Assembly: GCF_014252435.1 (NCBI RefSeq)
Contig: NZ_CP059220.1
Coordinates: forward strand, 372,001 to 436,000
Direction: 5' to 3'
Source of the DNA: Blattabacterium cuenoti
GTDB lineage: Bacteria > Bacteroidota > Bacteroidia > Flavobacteriales > Blattabacteriaceae
Length of the DNA: 64,000 nt
How positions within the stretch are numbered: the first letter of the stretch is position 1; the number at the start of each line of letters is the position of its first letter. The notes under the pieces are model-generated. The model was not told the DNA's origin. It searched no databases and saw only the letters and a program-made list of their open reading frames with translations. This document shows, one piece after another, positions 29,377-39,558 of the stretch. A program made the position numbers and the translations under genes.

Positions 29377-30256
29377 TTTCTGTTTTTTTTAAGAAATATT
29401 CCATTTTTCTTTTTAAAGAAATGGATCCAGATGATAAAGGTAAACGTACATATGATTCACATATCCCCATTATTTTTAATAAAATTTTTATTCCCACTGG
29501 ATTCCCTTCTTCATAAATCAAATTAATCATATCAAAAATTTTATAAAAAATAGAAAAAGATTCTTTTACTTTATTTTCCATTGCCAAAAGAATCATGTTG
29601 GATATTTCATAAGGAAATCCTTGAGCTATGACTGAAATTATACTATCTCCACCTCCTAAAATAATAGGTAAGGATATGAAGTCATCTCCAGATATTAAAC
29701 TAAAATCTTTTGATTTTTTTTCTATAATCTTGTAAGAAGAAAGTATATTTCCTGATGCTTCTTTAATTCCTATTATATTCTTATATTTTTTTTCTAATTG
29801 TAATATAGTATGAGTTTCTATATTACATCCAGTTCTTTTTGGTACATTATAGATAATGATTTTTGCTTTCGTATAGTTAGATATTGATTTAAAATGTTGA
29901 TATATTCCATTTTGTGATGGTCTATTATAATAAGGTGTAACAGATAAAATCGCATAAAAATCTGATAAATTCTTCATACTATTTATTCGTTTAATAACTA
30001 AATCAGTATTATTTCCACCAATTCCTATAACAACCGGTATTTTTTTATGATTTGATGATAAAATACATTCTATAATATCTCTTTGTTCTTCTTCTATTAG
30101 GGTGGAAGTTTCTGCAGTTGTTCCTAATGCAACTAAATAATTTACTCCATTATTTATAACATATTTAACAAGATTATTAAGTCCATTAAAATCAATTTCT
30201 CTATTTTTTTTAAACGGGGTAACTAACGCTACACCTGTTCCATATAATTTTTTCAT
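29366..30256 (-). CDS. dapA: 4-hydroxy-tetrahydrodipicolinate synthase
   Basis: Condenses pyruvate with aspartate semialdehyde, the first step of the lysine/diaminopimelate branch, needed for peptidoglycan and for lysine supply to the host. The 296-residue TIM-barrel protein has GTTAETSTL (T47/T48), Y136 in IIYNVPKRTG and the Schiff-base K165 in IIGIKEASGN. All catalytic residues are present. It overlaps ferritin by 11 bp. Confidence 0.97.
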   Translation of the reverse strand: MKKLYGTGVALVTPFKKNREIDFNGLNNLVKYVINNGVNYLVALGTTAETSTLIEEEQRDIIECILSSNHKKIPVVIGIGGNNTDLVIKRINSMKNLSDFYAILSVTPYYNRPSQNGIYQHFKSISNYTKAKIIIYNVPKRTGCNIETHTILQLEKKYKNIIGIKEASGNILSSYKIIEKKSKDFSLISGDDFISLPIILGGGDSIISVIAQGFPYEISNMILLAMENKVKESFSIFYKIFDMINLIYEEGNPVGIKILLKIMGICESYVRLPLSSGSISLKRKMEYFLKKTENDE

Positions 30257-30325
30257 AGATTAAATAAATTACTATAATTTGATATATGATAAAAAATGCA
30301 TTATTAATATCATTTTTTGTTTGTT

Positions 30326-30349
30326 TAAACACAGATGTAAGCGTGTTTA
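30326..30349 (-). terminator. Hairpin between the RRM gene and dapA
   Basis: A 7-bp perfect inverted repeat, TAAACAC with GTGTTTA, encloses a 10-nt loop, 25 bp after the stop of the minus-strand RRM gene. On that strand it is followed by an A-rich run, not a U tract. A terminator or a dapA leader structure are both possible. Confidence 0.35.
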
Positions 30350-30373
30350 TTTAAAAAAAATTAAATAAATCAA

Positions 30374-30652
30374 TTAGTTATATTTTTTTGTTCTTGGTTT
30401 AGCTGTAGAAACAATAATATTTCTACCCATAAACTCTTTTCCATTTAATGTATCTATAGCTTTTTTTGCTTCTTTTTCATTAGACATTTCTATGAACCCA
30501 AATCCTTTACTCTTTTTTTTACTTGATGTATACTCATCAAATATAATTTTTGCATGAATCACTTTTCCTATAGATTCAAAATATTTCTTTAATTCTTGTT
30601 CGGTTATATCATATGATAAATTTCCTACATATAATTTTGTATTATTGTCCAT
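30374..30652 (-). CDS. RRM-type RNA-binding protein
   Basis: Single RNA-recognition-motif protein like those abundant in cyanobacteria and Bacteroidota, thought to act as an RNA chaperone. Start taken at the ATG at 30652 (92 residues, MDNNTKLYVGNLSY). The longer frame from 30718 adds 22 hydrophobic residues without family match. RNP2 is LYVGNL (7-12) and RNP1 is KGFGFIEM (49-56), with the aromatic RNA-stacking residues kept. The C-terminus is short and basic (TAKPRTKKYN). Targets cannot be inferred. Confidence 0.92.
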   Translation of the reverse strand: MDNNTKLYVGNLSYDITEQELKKYFESIGKVIHAKIIFDEYTSSKKKSKGFGFIEMSNEKEAKKAIDTLNGKEFMGRNIIVSTAKPRTKKYN

Positions 30653-30797
30653 AATAAAAATAAATTGTTTTGAAAGCAAATTTAGATAAATATTTTTTTT
30701 AATAAAGGAAAATGTCAAATTTGAAAGTAAATAGATGTCAAAAATAGAATATTTTCTAATTTTTTTATCTTAAATAAATGATTAAAGGACATTTTTC

Positions 30798-31970
30798 ATG
30801 AATAATTTATGTATAGTTTCATCCTTATTAGATAATGATTTTTATAAGTTTACTATGCAAAATGCTGTTATTAAACTATTTCCATTTGCAAAAGCTAAAT
30901 ATGAATTTATCAATCGTGGAAATCATTTTTTTCCAAAAAATTTTGGAAAAATTTTGAAAGAAAATTTAAATAATATGGCTTATTTAAAACTTTCAAAAAA
31001 AGAAAAACATTTTTTGAAAAAATATTGTCCTTATTTAGATTCTTCTTATCTAAATTTTTTAGATAAATACAAGTATAATCCAGAAGAAGTCAATATAGAT
31101 CAAAAAGGAAAAATTATTAAAATGAATATAGAAGGACTATGGAGTAGAACGATATTATGGGAAGTTCCTTTGTTAGCTATTATATCTGAACTGTATTATA
31201 AATTAACTAAAACTAATTGTTTATCAGACAATAAAATTGTAAATATTATTAAAAATAAAATAAAAAAGTATAAAGAATTAAAAGTCAAGGTTGGAGAATA
31301 TGGTACTAGACGAAGATTTTCATATAAAGTACATAGATTAATATTAAAAATTTTAATAGAAGAAGGTTATCCATTTTTTATGGGCAGTAGTAATGTACAT
31401 TTATCTCAAAACTTTTCAATCAAACCAATAGGAACTCAAGGCCATGAATGGATTATGTTTCATGCAGCTAAATATGGATTTAATATAGCAGATAAAATAG
31501 CAATGAGAAATTGGTTAAATATTTATAACGGAAATTTAAGTATAGCATTATCCGATACATATACATCTTCTATTTTTTTCAAAAATTTTGATAAATACTT
31601 ATCTAATACATTTCATGGAATTAGACACGATAGTGGAGATCCAATATTTTTTATAAAAGAAACAATTAAACACTATAAAAAATTAAAAATAAATCCTATA
31701 AAAAAAAAAATAGTATTTTCGGACAATTTAAATCCAAATAAAGTAGCTTATATATCTTCTGTTTGTAAAAATCAAATTACTCCTTATTTTGGGATCGGAA
31801 CTAATTTCACTAATGATGTAGGTCCTCCTTCTATGAACATAGTTATAAAAATGACTCAAGCTAATCCAGAAAAAAAATGGATATCAGTAGTTAAACTTTC
31901 TAATACAAATAATAAATCCACTGGAGAAAAAGGAACCATTCTTTTTGCAAAAAAACAACTACAATTATAG
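30798..31970 (+). CDS. pncB: Nicotinate phosphoribosyltransferase
   Basis: Makes nicotinate mononucleotide from nicotinate and PRPP, a salvage route to NAD. The 390-residue product has the N-terminal LLDNDFYKFTMQNAV, EYGTRRRFSYKVH, the SSNVHLSQNF and GTQGHEWIMFHAAKYG segments, HGIRHDSGDP and the late GIGTNFTND loop, which matches PncB rather than the NAMPT branch. Family length is kept. Its presence suggests NAD is made from imported nicotinate, though a de novo route elsewhere is not excluded. Confidence 0.95.
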   Translation: MNNLCIVSSLLDNDFYKFTMQNAVIKLFPFAKAKYEFINRGNHFFPKNFGKILKENLNNMAYLKLSKKEKHFLKKYCPYLDSSYLNFLDKYKYNPEEVNIDQKGKIIKMNIEGLWSRTILWEVPLLAIISELYYKLTKTNCLSDNKIVNIIKNKIKKYKELKVKVGEYGTRRRFSYKVHRLILKILIEEGYPFFMGSSNVHLSQNFSIKPIGTQGHEWIMFHAAKYGFNIADKIAMRNWLNIYNGNLSIALSDTYTSSIFFKNFDKYLSNTFHGIRHDSGDPIFFIKETIKHYKKLKINPIKKKIVFSDNLNPNKVAYISSVCKNQITPYFGIGTNFTNDVGPPSMNIVIKMTQANPEKKWISVVKLSNTNNKSTGEKGTILFAKKQLQL

Positions 31971-32012
31971 TTTATATTTCGTCATATTAAAAGACATTAA
32001 TTATTTTTAATT

Positions 32013-33377
32013 ATGAAAAATGATAAAAAACATTTAGCTAACGTTAAAAAAACTTTTTATATAAAAAATTTCGGATGTCAAATGAATACATCTGATAGTG
32101 AAATAGTAACATCAATATTATTAAATAATAATTTTGATTTATCTCCAAAAATAGAAAAAGCAAATATCATTTTATTAAATTCTTGTTCTATACGAGAAAA
32201 AGCAGAAATAACCTTAAAAAATAAAATTAAAGAATTAAAAAATTTTAGAAAAAAAAACAATATAATAGGTGTTATAGGATGTATTTCTAAAATAATGTTA
32301 AAAAATTTGATAAAAAACCATCAAATTGATTTTTTCTCTAATCCAACTTATTATAAAGAATTACCTCATATTATTCAATCCTCAATCAAAGGTTATAAAA
32401 TTTATTCTTTTCCAAAAAAAAAAGAAACATATGAGGATGTTATTCCATTTAAAAAACCATTACCACATAAAAAAAAAGTAACGACTATTATGAGTATTAC
32501 TAGAGGTTGTAATAATATGTGTACATTTTGTATAGTTCCTTTTACACGAGGAAGAGAAATTAGTCGAAATCCATTTTCTATTATTAATGAATGTAAAAAT
32601 TTGTTTAAAAATGGATATAAAGAAATCACTTTGTTAGGACAAAATGTAGATTCATATTTATGGAATTCAAGTCATATTGATAAATCAAAATATATAAATT
32701 TTTCAAAACTTTTAAATATTTTAGCAACAGAAATTCCACATATGAGAATAAGATTTACAACATCTAATCCTCATGATATGTCTGATGATGTTTTAAAAAC
32801 AATTTCTCAACATGAAAATATATGTAAACATATTCATTTACCAGTTCAATCAGGAAGTAATAAAATATTAAAATTAATGAACAGAAAATATTCTCGTGAA
32901 GAATATTTATCTTTAATAAAACGAATAAGAAATATTATTCCAGATTGTTCCATATCTCATGATATCATGACAGGTTTTTGTAATGAAGAAGAATATGATC
33001 ATTTAGAAACGATTAACCTTATGAAAAAGGTAAAATATAATTATGGTTATATGTTTGCTTATTCTCCAAGACCCGGAACATACGCATATAAAACACTTGA
33101 AGATAATGTTCCATATTCTATTAAAAAAAAAAGATTATCCGAAATCATATCCCTCCAAAGAAAGCATTCATTTTTTAGAATGAAAGAATATATAGGAAAA
33201 ATACAACAAGTATTAATAGAAGGTGAATCTAAAAAAAGCCCTAAATATTGGTATGGAAGAAATACACAAAATATTGTAGTTGTTTTTTTAAAAAACAAGT
33301 TTAAAATAGGAGACATTATTAATGTGAAAATTATAGATATTACATCATCTACTTTAATAGGAGAAGATTGTCTATAA
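32013..33377 (+). CDS. miaB: tRNA-2-methylthio-N6-dimethylallyladenosine synthase MiaB
   Basis: Radical-SAM methylthiotransferase that modifies A37 of UNN-decoding tRNAs after MiaA (gene at 50480-51406). The 454-residue product keeps all six cluster cysteines: C22, C58 and C90 in the N-terminal domain, and C166, C170, C173 in the radical-SAM TRGCNNMCTFC motif. A TRAM domain follows at the C-terminus (KIQQVLIEGESKKS). It stands 24 bp upstream of the sigma-54 activator gene. Confidence 0.97.
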   Translation: MKNDKKHLANVKKTFYIKNFGCQMNTSDSEIVTSILLNNNFDLSPKIEKANIILLNSCSIREKAEITLKNKIKELKNFRKKNNIIGVIGCISKIMLKNLIKNHQIDFFSNPTYYKELPHIIQSSIKGYKIYSFPKKKETYEDVIPFKKPLPHKKKVTTIMSITRGCNNMCTFCIVPFTRGREISRNPFSIINECKNLFKNGYKEITLLGQNVDSYLWNSSHIDKSKYINFSKLLNILATEIPHMRIRFTTSNPHDMSDDVLKTISQHENICKHIHLPVQSGSNKILKLMNRKYSREEYLSLIKRIRNIIPDCSISHDIMTGFCNEEEYDHLETINLMKKVKYNYGYMFAYSPRPGTYAYKTLEDNVPYSIKKKRLSEIISLQRKHSFFRMKEYIGKIQQVLIEGESKKSPKYWYGRNTQNIVVVFLKNKFKIGDIINVKIIDITSSTLIGEDCL

Positions 33378-33401
33378 AATACATATAAATATAATATCAA
33401 A

Positions 33402-34682
33402 ATGAAATCTATTCAAAATATAAAACAAAAATTTGGAATAATTGGATATGATTATACTCTTCAAAGATCTTTAGAGAAAGCAATACAAGTAGCTCCTACC
33501 GATATATCGGTATTAGTTTTAGGTGAAAGTGGTGTTGGTAAAGAATTTATTCCAAAAATAATACATCAATTTTCTTGTAGAAAACATTATTCTTATATTG
33601 CTGTAAATTGTGGTGCTATACCAGAAGGTACTATTGATAGTGAACTTTTTGGTCATGAAAAAGGATCATTTACTGGAGCTACTAATATGCGAAAAGGATA
33701 TTTTGAAGTAGCGAATAAAGGAACTATATTTTTGGATGAAGTGGGAGAATTACCATTAACAACACAAGTTCGTTTATTAAGAATATTAGAATCTGGTGAT
33801 TTTATTAAAGTTGGATCTTCAAAAACTCAAAAAACTGATATACGAATCGTTGCAGCTACAAATTTAAATATTACAGAATCTATTCAAAAAGAAAAATTTA
33901 GAGAAGATTTATATTATCGTCTTAATACGGTACAAATTACTATTCCTCCTTTACGTTCTCGTAAAAATGATATTAAATTTTTATTTAAAAAATTTTCTAA
34001 TGATTTTGCCGAAAAATATCATATGCCTCCAATTATTTTAAATAAACATTCTTTAAAATATTTAGAAAATTATTCTTGGCCTGGTAATATTAGACAATTA
34101 AAAAATTTAATTGAACAAATATCAGTAGTAGAAACTAAAAGAGAAATAACTATTGAAAAATTACAAGAATATATTCCAGATAATATTCCATCATTATCTG
34201 TTTCTAGAATTCATAATTGCAATCGATCCGATAAGGAGTACTTTTTTCACGATTTTTCTAAAGAAAGAGATTTTATTTATCAAATATTATTTGATATAAA
34301 AAAAAAATTCGATGATTTAAAAAATATTACTTATCGATTGATTAAAAATAATACCAATAATAAGTTTATTATCAAAAATCAAGAATTAATATATAAGGTA
34401 TTTGGAAAACAAATAATTTATCCTTATAATGAAAAAAATAATTCTATTTTTCAAATAAGAAATTCAATAAAATCCTCTATAAAAAAAAAATTTGAATTCA
34501 AAGAAATAGAAATAAATTCATCCCAAAAAAATCATATTTCTTGTTTTTCTTTAGAAAAACAAGAAATTGATTTTATACAAAAAGCTTTAAAAAAAAATAA
34601 TGGAAAAAGAAAAAAAACAGCTAAAGATTTAGGAATTTCAGAAAGAACATTATATAGAAAAATTAAACAATATGGATTATAA
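33402..34682 (+). CDS. Sigma-54-dependent transcriptional activator (EBP), no sensory domain
   Basis: Bacterial enhancer-binding protein: an AAA+ ATPase that remodels sigma-54 polymerase. In the 426-residue product Walker A is GESGVGKE (41-48), the sigma-54 contact loop is GSFTGA (88-93, for the usual GAFTGA), Walker B is IFLDEVGE (109-116), and an arginine-finger region is FREDLYYRLN. A roughly 130-residue Lys-rich linker leads to a Fis-type helix-turn-helix (KKTAKDLGISERTLYRKIKQYGL). There are only about 20 residues before the AAA+ domain, so no receiver, GAF or PAS sensor: activity may be constitutive or set by abundance. It sits between miaB and secG-groES-groEL. I recall the same neighbourhood in free-living Flavobacteriia, with lptE between. 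Targets are inferred. Confidence 0.93.
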   Translation: MKSIQNIKQKFGIIGYDYTLQRSLEKAIQVAPTDISVLVLGESGVGKEFIPKIIHQFSCRKHYSYIAVNCGAIPEGTIDSELFGHEKGSFTGATNMRKGYFEVANKGTIFLDEVGELPLTTQVRLLRILESGDFIKVGSSKTQKTDIRIVAATNLNITESIQKEKFREDLYYRLNTVQITIPPLRSRKNDIKFLFKKFSNDFAEKYHMPPIILNKHSLKYLENYSWPGNIRQLKNLIEQISVVETKREITIEKLQEYIPDNIPSLSVSRIHNCNRSDKEYFFHDFSKERDFIYQILFDIKKKFDDLKNITYRLIKNNTNNKFIIKNQELIYKVFGKQIIYPYNEKNNSIFQIRNSIKSSIKKKFEFKEIEINSSQKNHISCFSLEKQEIDFIQKALKKNNGKRKKTAKDLGISERTLYRKIKQYGL

Positions 34683-34757
34683 ATTCTCATTGTTTATCAA
34701 TCATAATTCCTACACAAAAAAATATATAAATGAAAAAAAAAATATAAATTTAATCCA

Positions 34758-35006
34758 ATGTCAGAAACAACTTATATAACTATACTTGGATTTTTCATTG
34801 CAATAACATGTATTTTATTAATACTAATCATTTTAGTTCAAAATCCTAAAAAAGGAAGTATTAATCAATCTTTTATGGATAAAAATTTTAGATTTTTTGG
34901 AATTAAAAGAACAAATACATTTTTAGAAAATATTACATGGATTTTATCTATTATGATATTTTTTTTAACTTTAATTTTTAATTTTTTTTTAAAACTAACC
35001 AAATAA
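34758..35006 (+). CDS. secG: Preprotein translocase subunit SecG
   Basis: Small SecYEG partner that assists export. The 82-residue product has two membrane segments (about 6-27 and 58-77) separated by a loop containing VQNPKKGSINQSF, the SecG signature-like QNPKKG. A 75-bp gap after the activator gene may mark a lost lptE, inferred from gene order in relatives. It ends 114 bp before groES. Confidence 0.9.
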   Translation: MSETTYITILGFFIAITCILLILIILVQNPKKGSINQSFMDKNFRFFGIKRTNTFLENITWILSIMIFFLTLIFNFFLKLTK

Positions 35007-35009
35007 ATC

Positions 35010-35022
35010 TGTCATTATGACA
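35010..35022. promoter_or_regulatory. Perfect dyad TGTCAT-T-ATGACA upstream of groES
   Basis: A 13-bp perfect palindrome, TGTCATTATGACA, starts 3 bp after the secG stop. Its centre at 35016 is 51 bp upstream of the first G of the sigma-54-like -24 box (35067), almost exactly the spacing seen upstream of dnaK (50 bp). It could be the binding site of the Fis-type activator encoded at 33402-34682. That is an inference from position and shared GTCAT half-sites. Confidence 0.45.
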
Positions 35023-35065
35023 TTTTACATTACCTCCAATAAATAAATTTTATATTTTTTTTATT

Positions 35066-35081
35066 TGGCATGTTTTTGGCT
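35066..35081 (+). promoter_or_regulatory. Sigma-54-like -24/-12 promoter of groESL
   Basis: TGGCATGTTTTTGGCT matches the sigma-54 consensus TGGCAC-N5-TTGCW. The GG (35067-35068) and GC (35079-35080) elements have the invariant 12-base spacing. Deviations are T for the sixth base and TGGC for TTGC. Predicted start near 35092 leaves about 29 nt before the groES ATG at 35121. Confidence 0.6.
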
Positions 35082-35120
35082 TAGAATCAATATTGTTATA
35101 AATTTTAAATTTATTGAAAT

Positions 35121-35399
35121 ATGGTAGAAGTAAAGATCAAACCTTTAGCAGATCGTGTACTTGTAAAACCTGATCCTGCTGAAACAAAAACATCTTCAGG
35201 AATAATTATTCCTGATACTGCCAAGGAAAAACCACAAAAAGGGACTGTAATAGCAGTAGGTAAAGGTAAAAAAAACGAACCTATGATCCTAAAGGAAGGA
35301 GATAAAGTCTTATATGGAAAATATTCTGGGACAGAATTGAAATGGGAAGGAGATGAGTATCTGATAATGAGAGAATCAGATGTAATTGCTATTGTATAA
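35121..35399 (+). CDS. groES: Co-chaperonin GroES
   Basis: Heptameric lid of the GroEL folding cage. The 92-residue product begins [17 protein letters not shown] and has the mobile loop [20 protein letters not shown] and the C-terminal [22 protein letters not shown]. Length is typical. It precedes groEL by 75 bp and follows the candidate sigma-54 promoter. Confidence 0.99.
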   Translation: MVEVKIKPLADRVLVKPDPAETKTSSGIIIPDTAKEKPQKGTVIAVGKGKKNEPMILKEGDKVLYGKYSGTELKWEGDEYLIMRESDVIAIV

Positions 35400-35468
35400 C
35401 GGTAAATATCATTCTATTACTGTCATTTTTGTTGTTTATATTATGACTAAAAAATTTATTAAAATTAA

Positions 35469-37121
<1,653 letters not shown>

Positions 37122-37130
37122 ATGTAAGCC

Positions 37131-37179
37131 AAAAAAAAAATAGTGTCTTTTATTTATTAAAAGACACTATTTTTTTTTT
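37131..37179. terminator. Bidirectional intrinsic terminator between groEL and kdsC
   Basis: Perfect 11-bp stem TAGTGTCTTTT/AAAAGACACTA with a 7-nt loop, flanked by a 10-A run on the left and a T run on the right. It reads as a rho-independent terminator for groEL on the plus strand and kdsC on the minus strand. It is the clearest terminator in the window. Confidence 0.9.
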
Positions 37180-37678
37180 AAAACCAATTATTTTGTATTT
37201 TCAATGTTTTTTCGATCACGTCTCTTACACATCCTTTTCCTCCTTTTTTAGGAGAAATATATATAGATACATCTTTTACTTCTTGAACTGCATTGATTGG
37301 ACAACATGGAAATGCAACAGACTTCATTATTTCAATATCAGGTATATCATCACCCATATAAAGTACTTTTTTCTTAGAAATATTTAAAATCTTACAATAA
37401 TGATCTAAACATCTCTTTTTATTAAAAACTTTGTGATAAATATAACGTATATTTAATTCTCTTAAACGACGAAATACCATTAAATCATTTCCTCTTGTAA
37501 TAACACATAAATTATATCCTTTTTTTCTTGTTAATTCTAATGCATATCCATCTTTAACAGACATACGACGAATTAAACTTCCATCTGGAAATAAATTTAA
37601 AGTACAATCGGTTAATACTCCATCAACATCAAATATAAAAGTATCAATATTACTCATTATATTCATGTAACTATCCAT
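37178..37678 (-). CDS. kdsC: 3-deoxy-D-manno-octulosonate 8-phosphate phosphatase
   Basis: HAD-superfamily phosphatase that releases KDO for lipopolysaccharide inner core synthesis. The 166-residue capless C0-type protein has DVDGVLTD at 17-24 (nucleophile D17, acid/base D19), the ITRGN segment with motif II, and GDDIPDIEIM as motif IV. Length fits tetrameric KdsC. Retention suggests at least a KDO-containing outer membrane glycolipid. No other LPS gene is in the window. It ends in a terminator shared with groEL. Confidence 0.93.
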   Translation of the reverse strand: MDSYMNIMSNIDTFIFDVDGVLTDCTLNLFPDGSLIRRMSVKDGYALELTRKKGYNLCVITRGNDLMVFRRLRELNIRYIYHKVFNKKRCLDHYCKILNISKKKVLYMGDDIPDIEIMKSVAFPCCPINAVQEVKDVSIYISPKKGGKGCVRDVIEKTLKIQNNWF

Positions 37679-37736
37679 AAACGAAAATTCATTTTTTTAA
37701 AAAACATTATACATTTTTAACAAAAATTAACATTTT

Positions 37737-38093
37737 TCAATTTTGATGATTTTTTTTAATATCTTTCATCTCTTGATTATAAGATAAATGATTTTTAAAA
37801 TCTTTTTGATGTCGTTCTGAAATCACTTCTACACCTTTTTCATTTATAATAAATCGAATCATATCATCAAGTATACTCTGAAATTTAGAAAAATCTTCTT
37901 TATATAAATAAATCTTATGTTTCTTATAAGAAATGTCTCCCGTTTCGGTAAACTGTTTCTTACTTTCAGTTATAGTCAAATAATAATCACCTGCTCTTGT
38001 TTCTCGCGCATCAAAAAAATAAGTACGACTTCCTGTTTTTAAAGTACGTGAACAAATTTCATTTCTTTCTTTAATTTTTTCTTTTTCGTCCAT
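37737..38093 (-). CDS. PUR-alpha-like nucleic-acid-binding protein (DUF3276)
   Basis: The 118-residue product matches the Bacteroidota DUF3276/PUR family: SRTLKTGSRTYFFDARETRAGDYYLTITES, then GDISYKKHKIYLYKEDFSKFQSILDDM. The PUR-alpha domain binds single-stranded DNA or RNA. Cellular role is not established in bacteria. It begins a divergent 460-bp spacer shared with nusB. It is 58 bp upstream of kdsC on the same strand and could share its transcript. Confidence 0.88.
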   Translation of the reverse strand: MDEKEKIKERNEICSRTLKTGSRTYFFDARETRAGDYYLTITESKKQFTETGDISYKKHKIYLYKEDFSKFQSILDDMIRFIINEKGVEVISERHQKDFKNHLSYNQEMKDIKKNHQN

Positions 38094-38555
38094 TTCAAAG
38101 TATATTATATAAATTTTAACATTAATAAGACAAATCTAAATAAAAAAAATGGTCTATACTATTTTCAATAAAATAAAAAATGTTTTAATTCATTTAATTT
38201 TGATATTTTTTTTACTTTGTTTTATAATAAATAATTAAAAATCATATATATAAAAGAATATTACGATCAACAATTATAAAATAATTTTATTATTAATATT
38301 TTTGAATTGGTGATTCAAAAATTCATTAAATTTTTATTTTATTGATAATATTAAATTTAATATAGATTTCACTCAAACAAGTATAAAAACAATTTTTCGA
38401 AAACAAATAAAATATAATTCATATTTAGATGAAAAAAAATCTCTATTTTATCAAAAAATAAAATATTATAATTTTATCAATATTTGTTATTTCAACTAAT
38501 TGTCATTTCAAATTAAAAAATAATTTTTTCTATATTTTTAAGCAAAAACATAATA
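38094..38555. other. Gene-free spacer with probable decayed gene remnants
   Basis: No intact gene or RNA is recognised. Seen in it: a 29-codon plus-strand frame at 38149-38238 encoding a mostly hydrophobic peptide (MVYTIFNKIKNV..., one membrane helix). A start-less 61-codon open frame lies at 38314-38499 (contains DFTQTSIKTIFRK and YLDEKKSLFYQKI). An 8-bp-arm perfect hairpin is at 38300-38320. The open frame has codon use like its neighbours and may be the 3' remnant of a lost gene upstream of nusB. I could not identify it. Confidence 0.45.
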
Positions 38556-39473
38556 ATGTCAATAAGACGACATTTTCGAATAAGAAGTTTACAATATTTA
38601 TATTCTTTACATTTATCAAAAATGGATTCAAAACAAGTAGAAAAATTTCTACTTCAAAATATTGAAGAATTAAACAAATTATATATACTTCTACTTTGTA
38701 TGATTTTAAAAATGAAAGAAAAAGCTGTAAAATTATATCAAAAAATTTCTAGTTTAAATAAAAATAGTCAAATAAATTATACGATAAAAAATCTTGCTTA
38801 TAATTCTATTATAGAAATATTATCTAATAATAAATATTTATTACAAAATTCTTATTTTCAAAATATTTTATGGAAAAAAAATGATCAACATGTTTTTCTT
38901 CTTTTTAAAAAAATTATAAATTTCATTCCTATTCAACAAAGTATTGATCAAGAACAACATTGTGCTTCTTTCAAAGAAGAGAAAAAATTTTTAATGAATT
39001 ACTATAAAATTTATTTCATTCAAAATAAAAAATTAATGAAATATATAGATGATGTATATATAAATGGAAAAGAAGATTTGTTAATAGCTCATAGGATGGT
39101 ATATAAAACATTACATTTTATCAACGATACTACTCCATCTAATTTCAGACTATATAATATATATTTTAATGAAAATAAAAAATTTATTATCAATCTATAT
39201 AGAAATACTATTTCTCATAAAAAAGAATTTAATAATTTGATCAATAAAGTATCTAATAATTGGGATATAAAAAGAATAGGAATGGTTGATTTAATTATAT
39301 TACAAATGGCTATTTGTGAATTTTTATATTTTCCAAATATTCCACCAAAAGCTACTATAAACGAATATATAGAAATTTCAAAAATATTTTGTATGGACAA
39401 AAGTAAAATTTTTGTTAATGGAATATTAGATCGAATATTAAAAATTTTATATAAAGAAAATAAAATTTATTAA
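38556..39473 (+). CDS. nusB: Transcription antitermination factor NusB, long form
   Basis: NusB with S10 promotes antitermination on rRNA operons. The 305-residue product is about twice the length of E. coli NusB. The NusB fold proper occupies the C-terminal 140 residues (NNWDIKRIGMVDLIILQMAI, then PKATINEYIEISKIFCMDKS and FVNGILDRILK). The N-terminal half, beginning MSIRRHFRIRSLQYLYSLHL, also looks like a NusB-type helix start, as in other Flavobacteriia. Start at the ATG at 38556 is supported by the RRxxRIxxLQ motif. Confidence 0.93.
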   Translation: MSIRRHFRIRSLQYLYSLHLSKMDSKQVEKFLLQNIEELNKLYILLLCMILKMKEKAVKLYQKISSLNKNSQINYTIKNLAYNSIIEILSNNKYLLQNSYFQNILWKKNDQHVFLLFKKIINFIPIQQSIDQEQHCASFKEEKKFLMNYYKIYFIQNKKLMKYIDDVYINGKEDLLIAHRMVYKTLHFINDTTPSNFRLYNIYFNENKKFIINLYRNTISHKKEFNNLINKVSNNWDIKRIGMVDLIILQMAICEFLYFPNIPPKATINEYIEISKIFCMDKSKIFVNGILDRILKILYKENKIY

Positions 39474-39558
39474 ATCAATAAAAATATATTATAAACTCAT
39501 GAATCTAAAAAATAATAATAATTTTTATTTATCTTATTTTTTTTAAACATGAAAATAT

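Noticed and set aside
30653-30718. 22-codon N-terminal extension of the RRM protein
   Set aside because: The domain starts right after the ATG at 30652. The added residues are hydrophobic and unlike family members.
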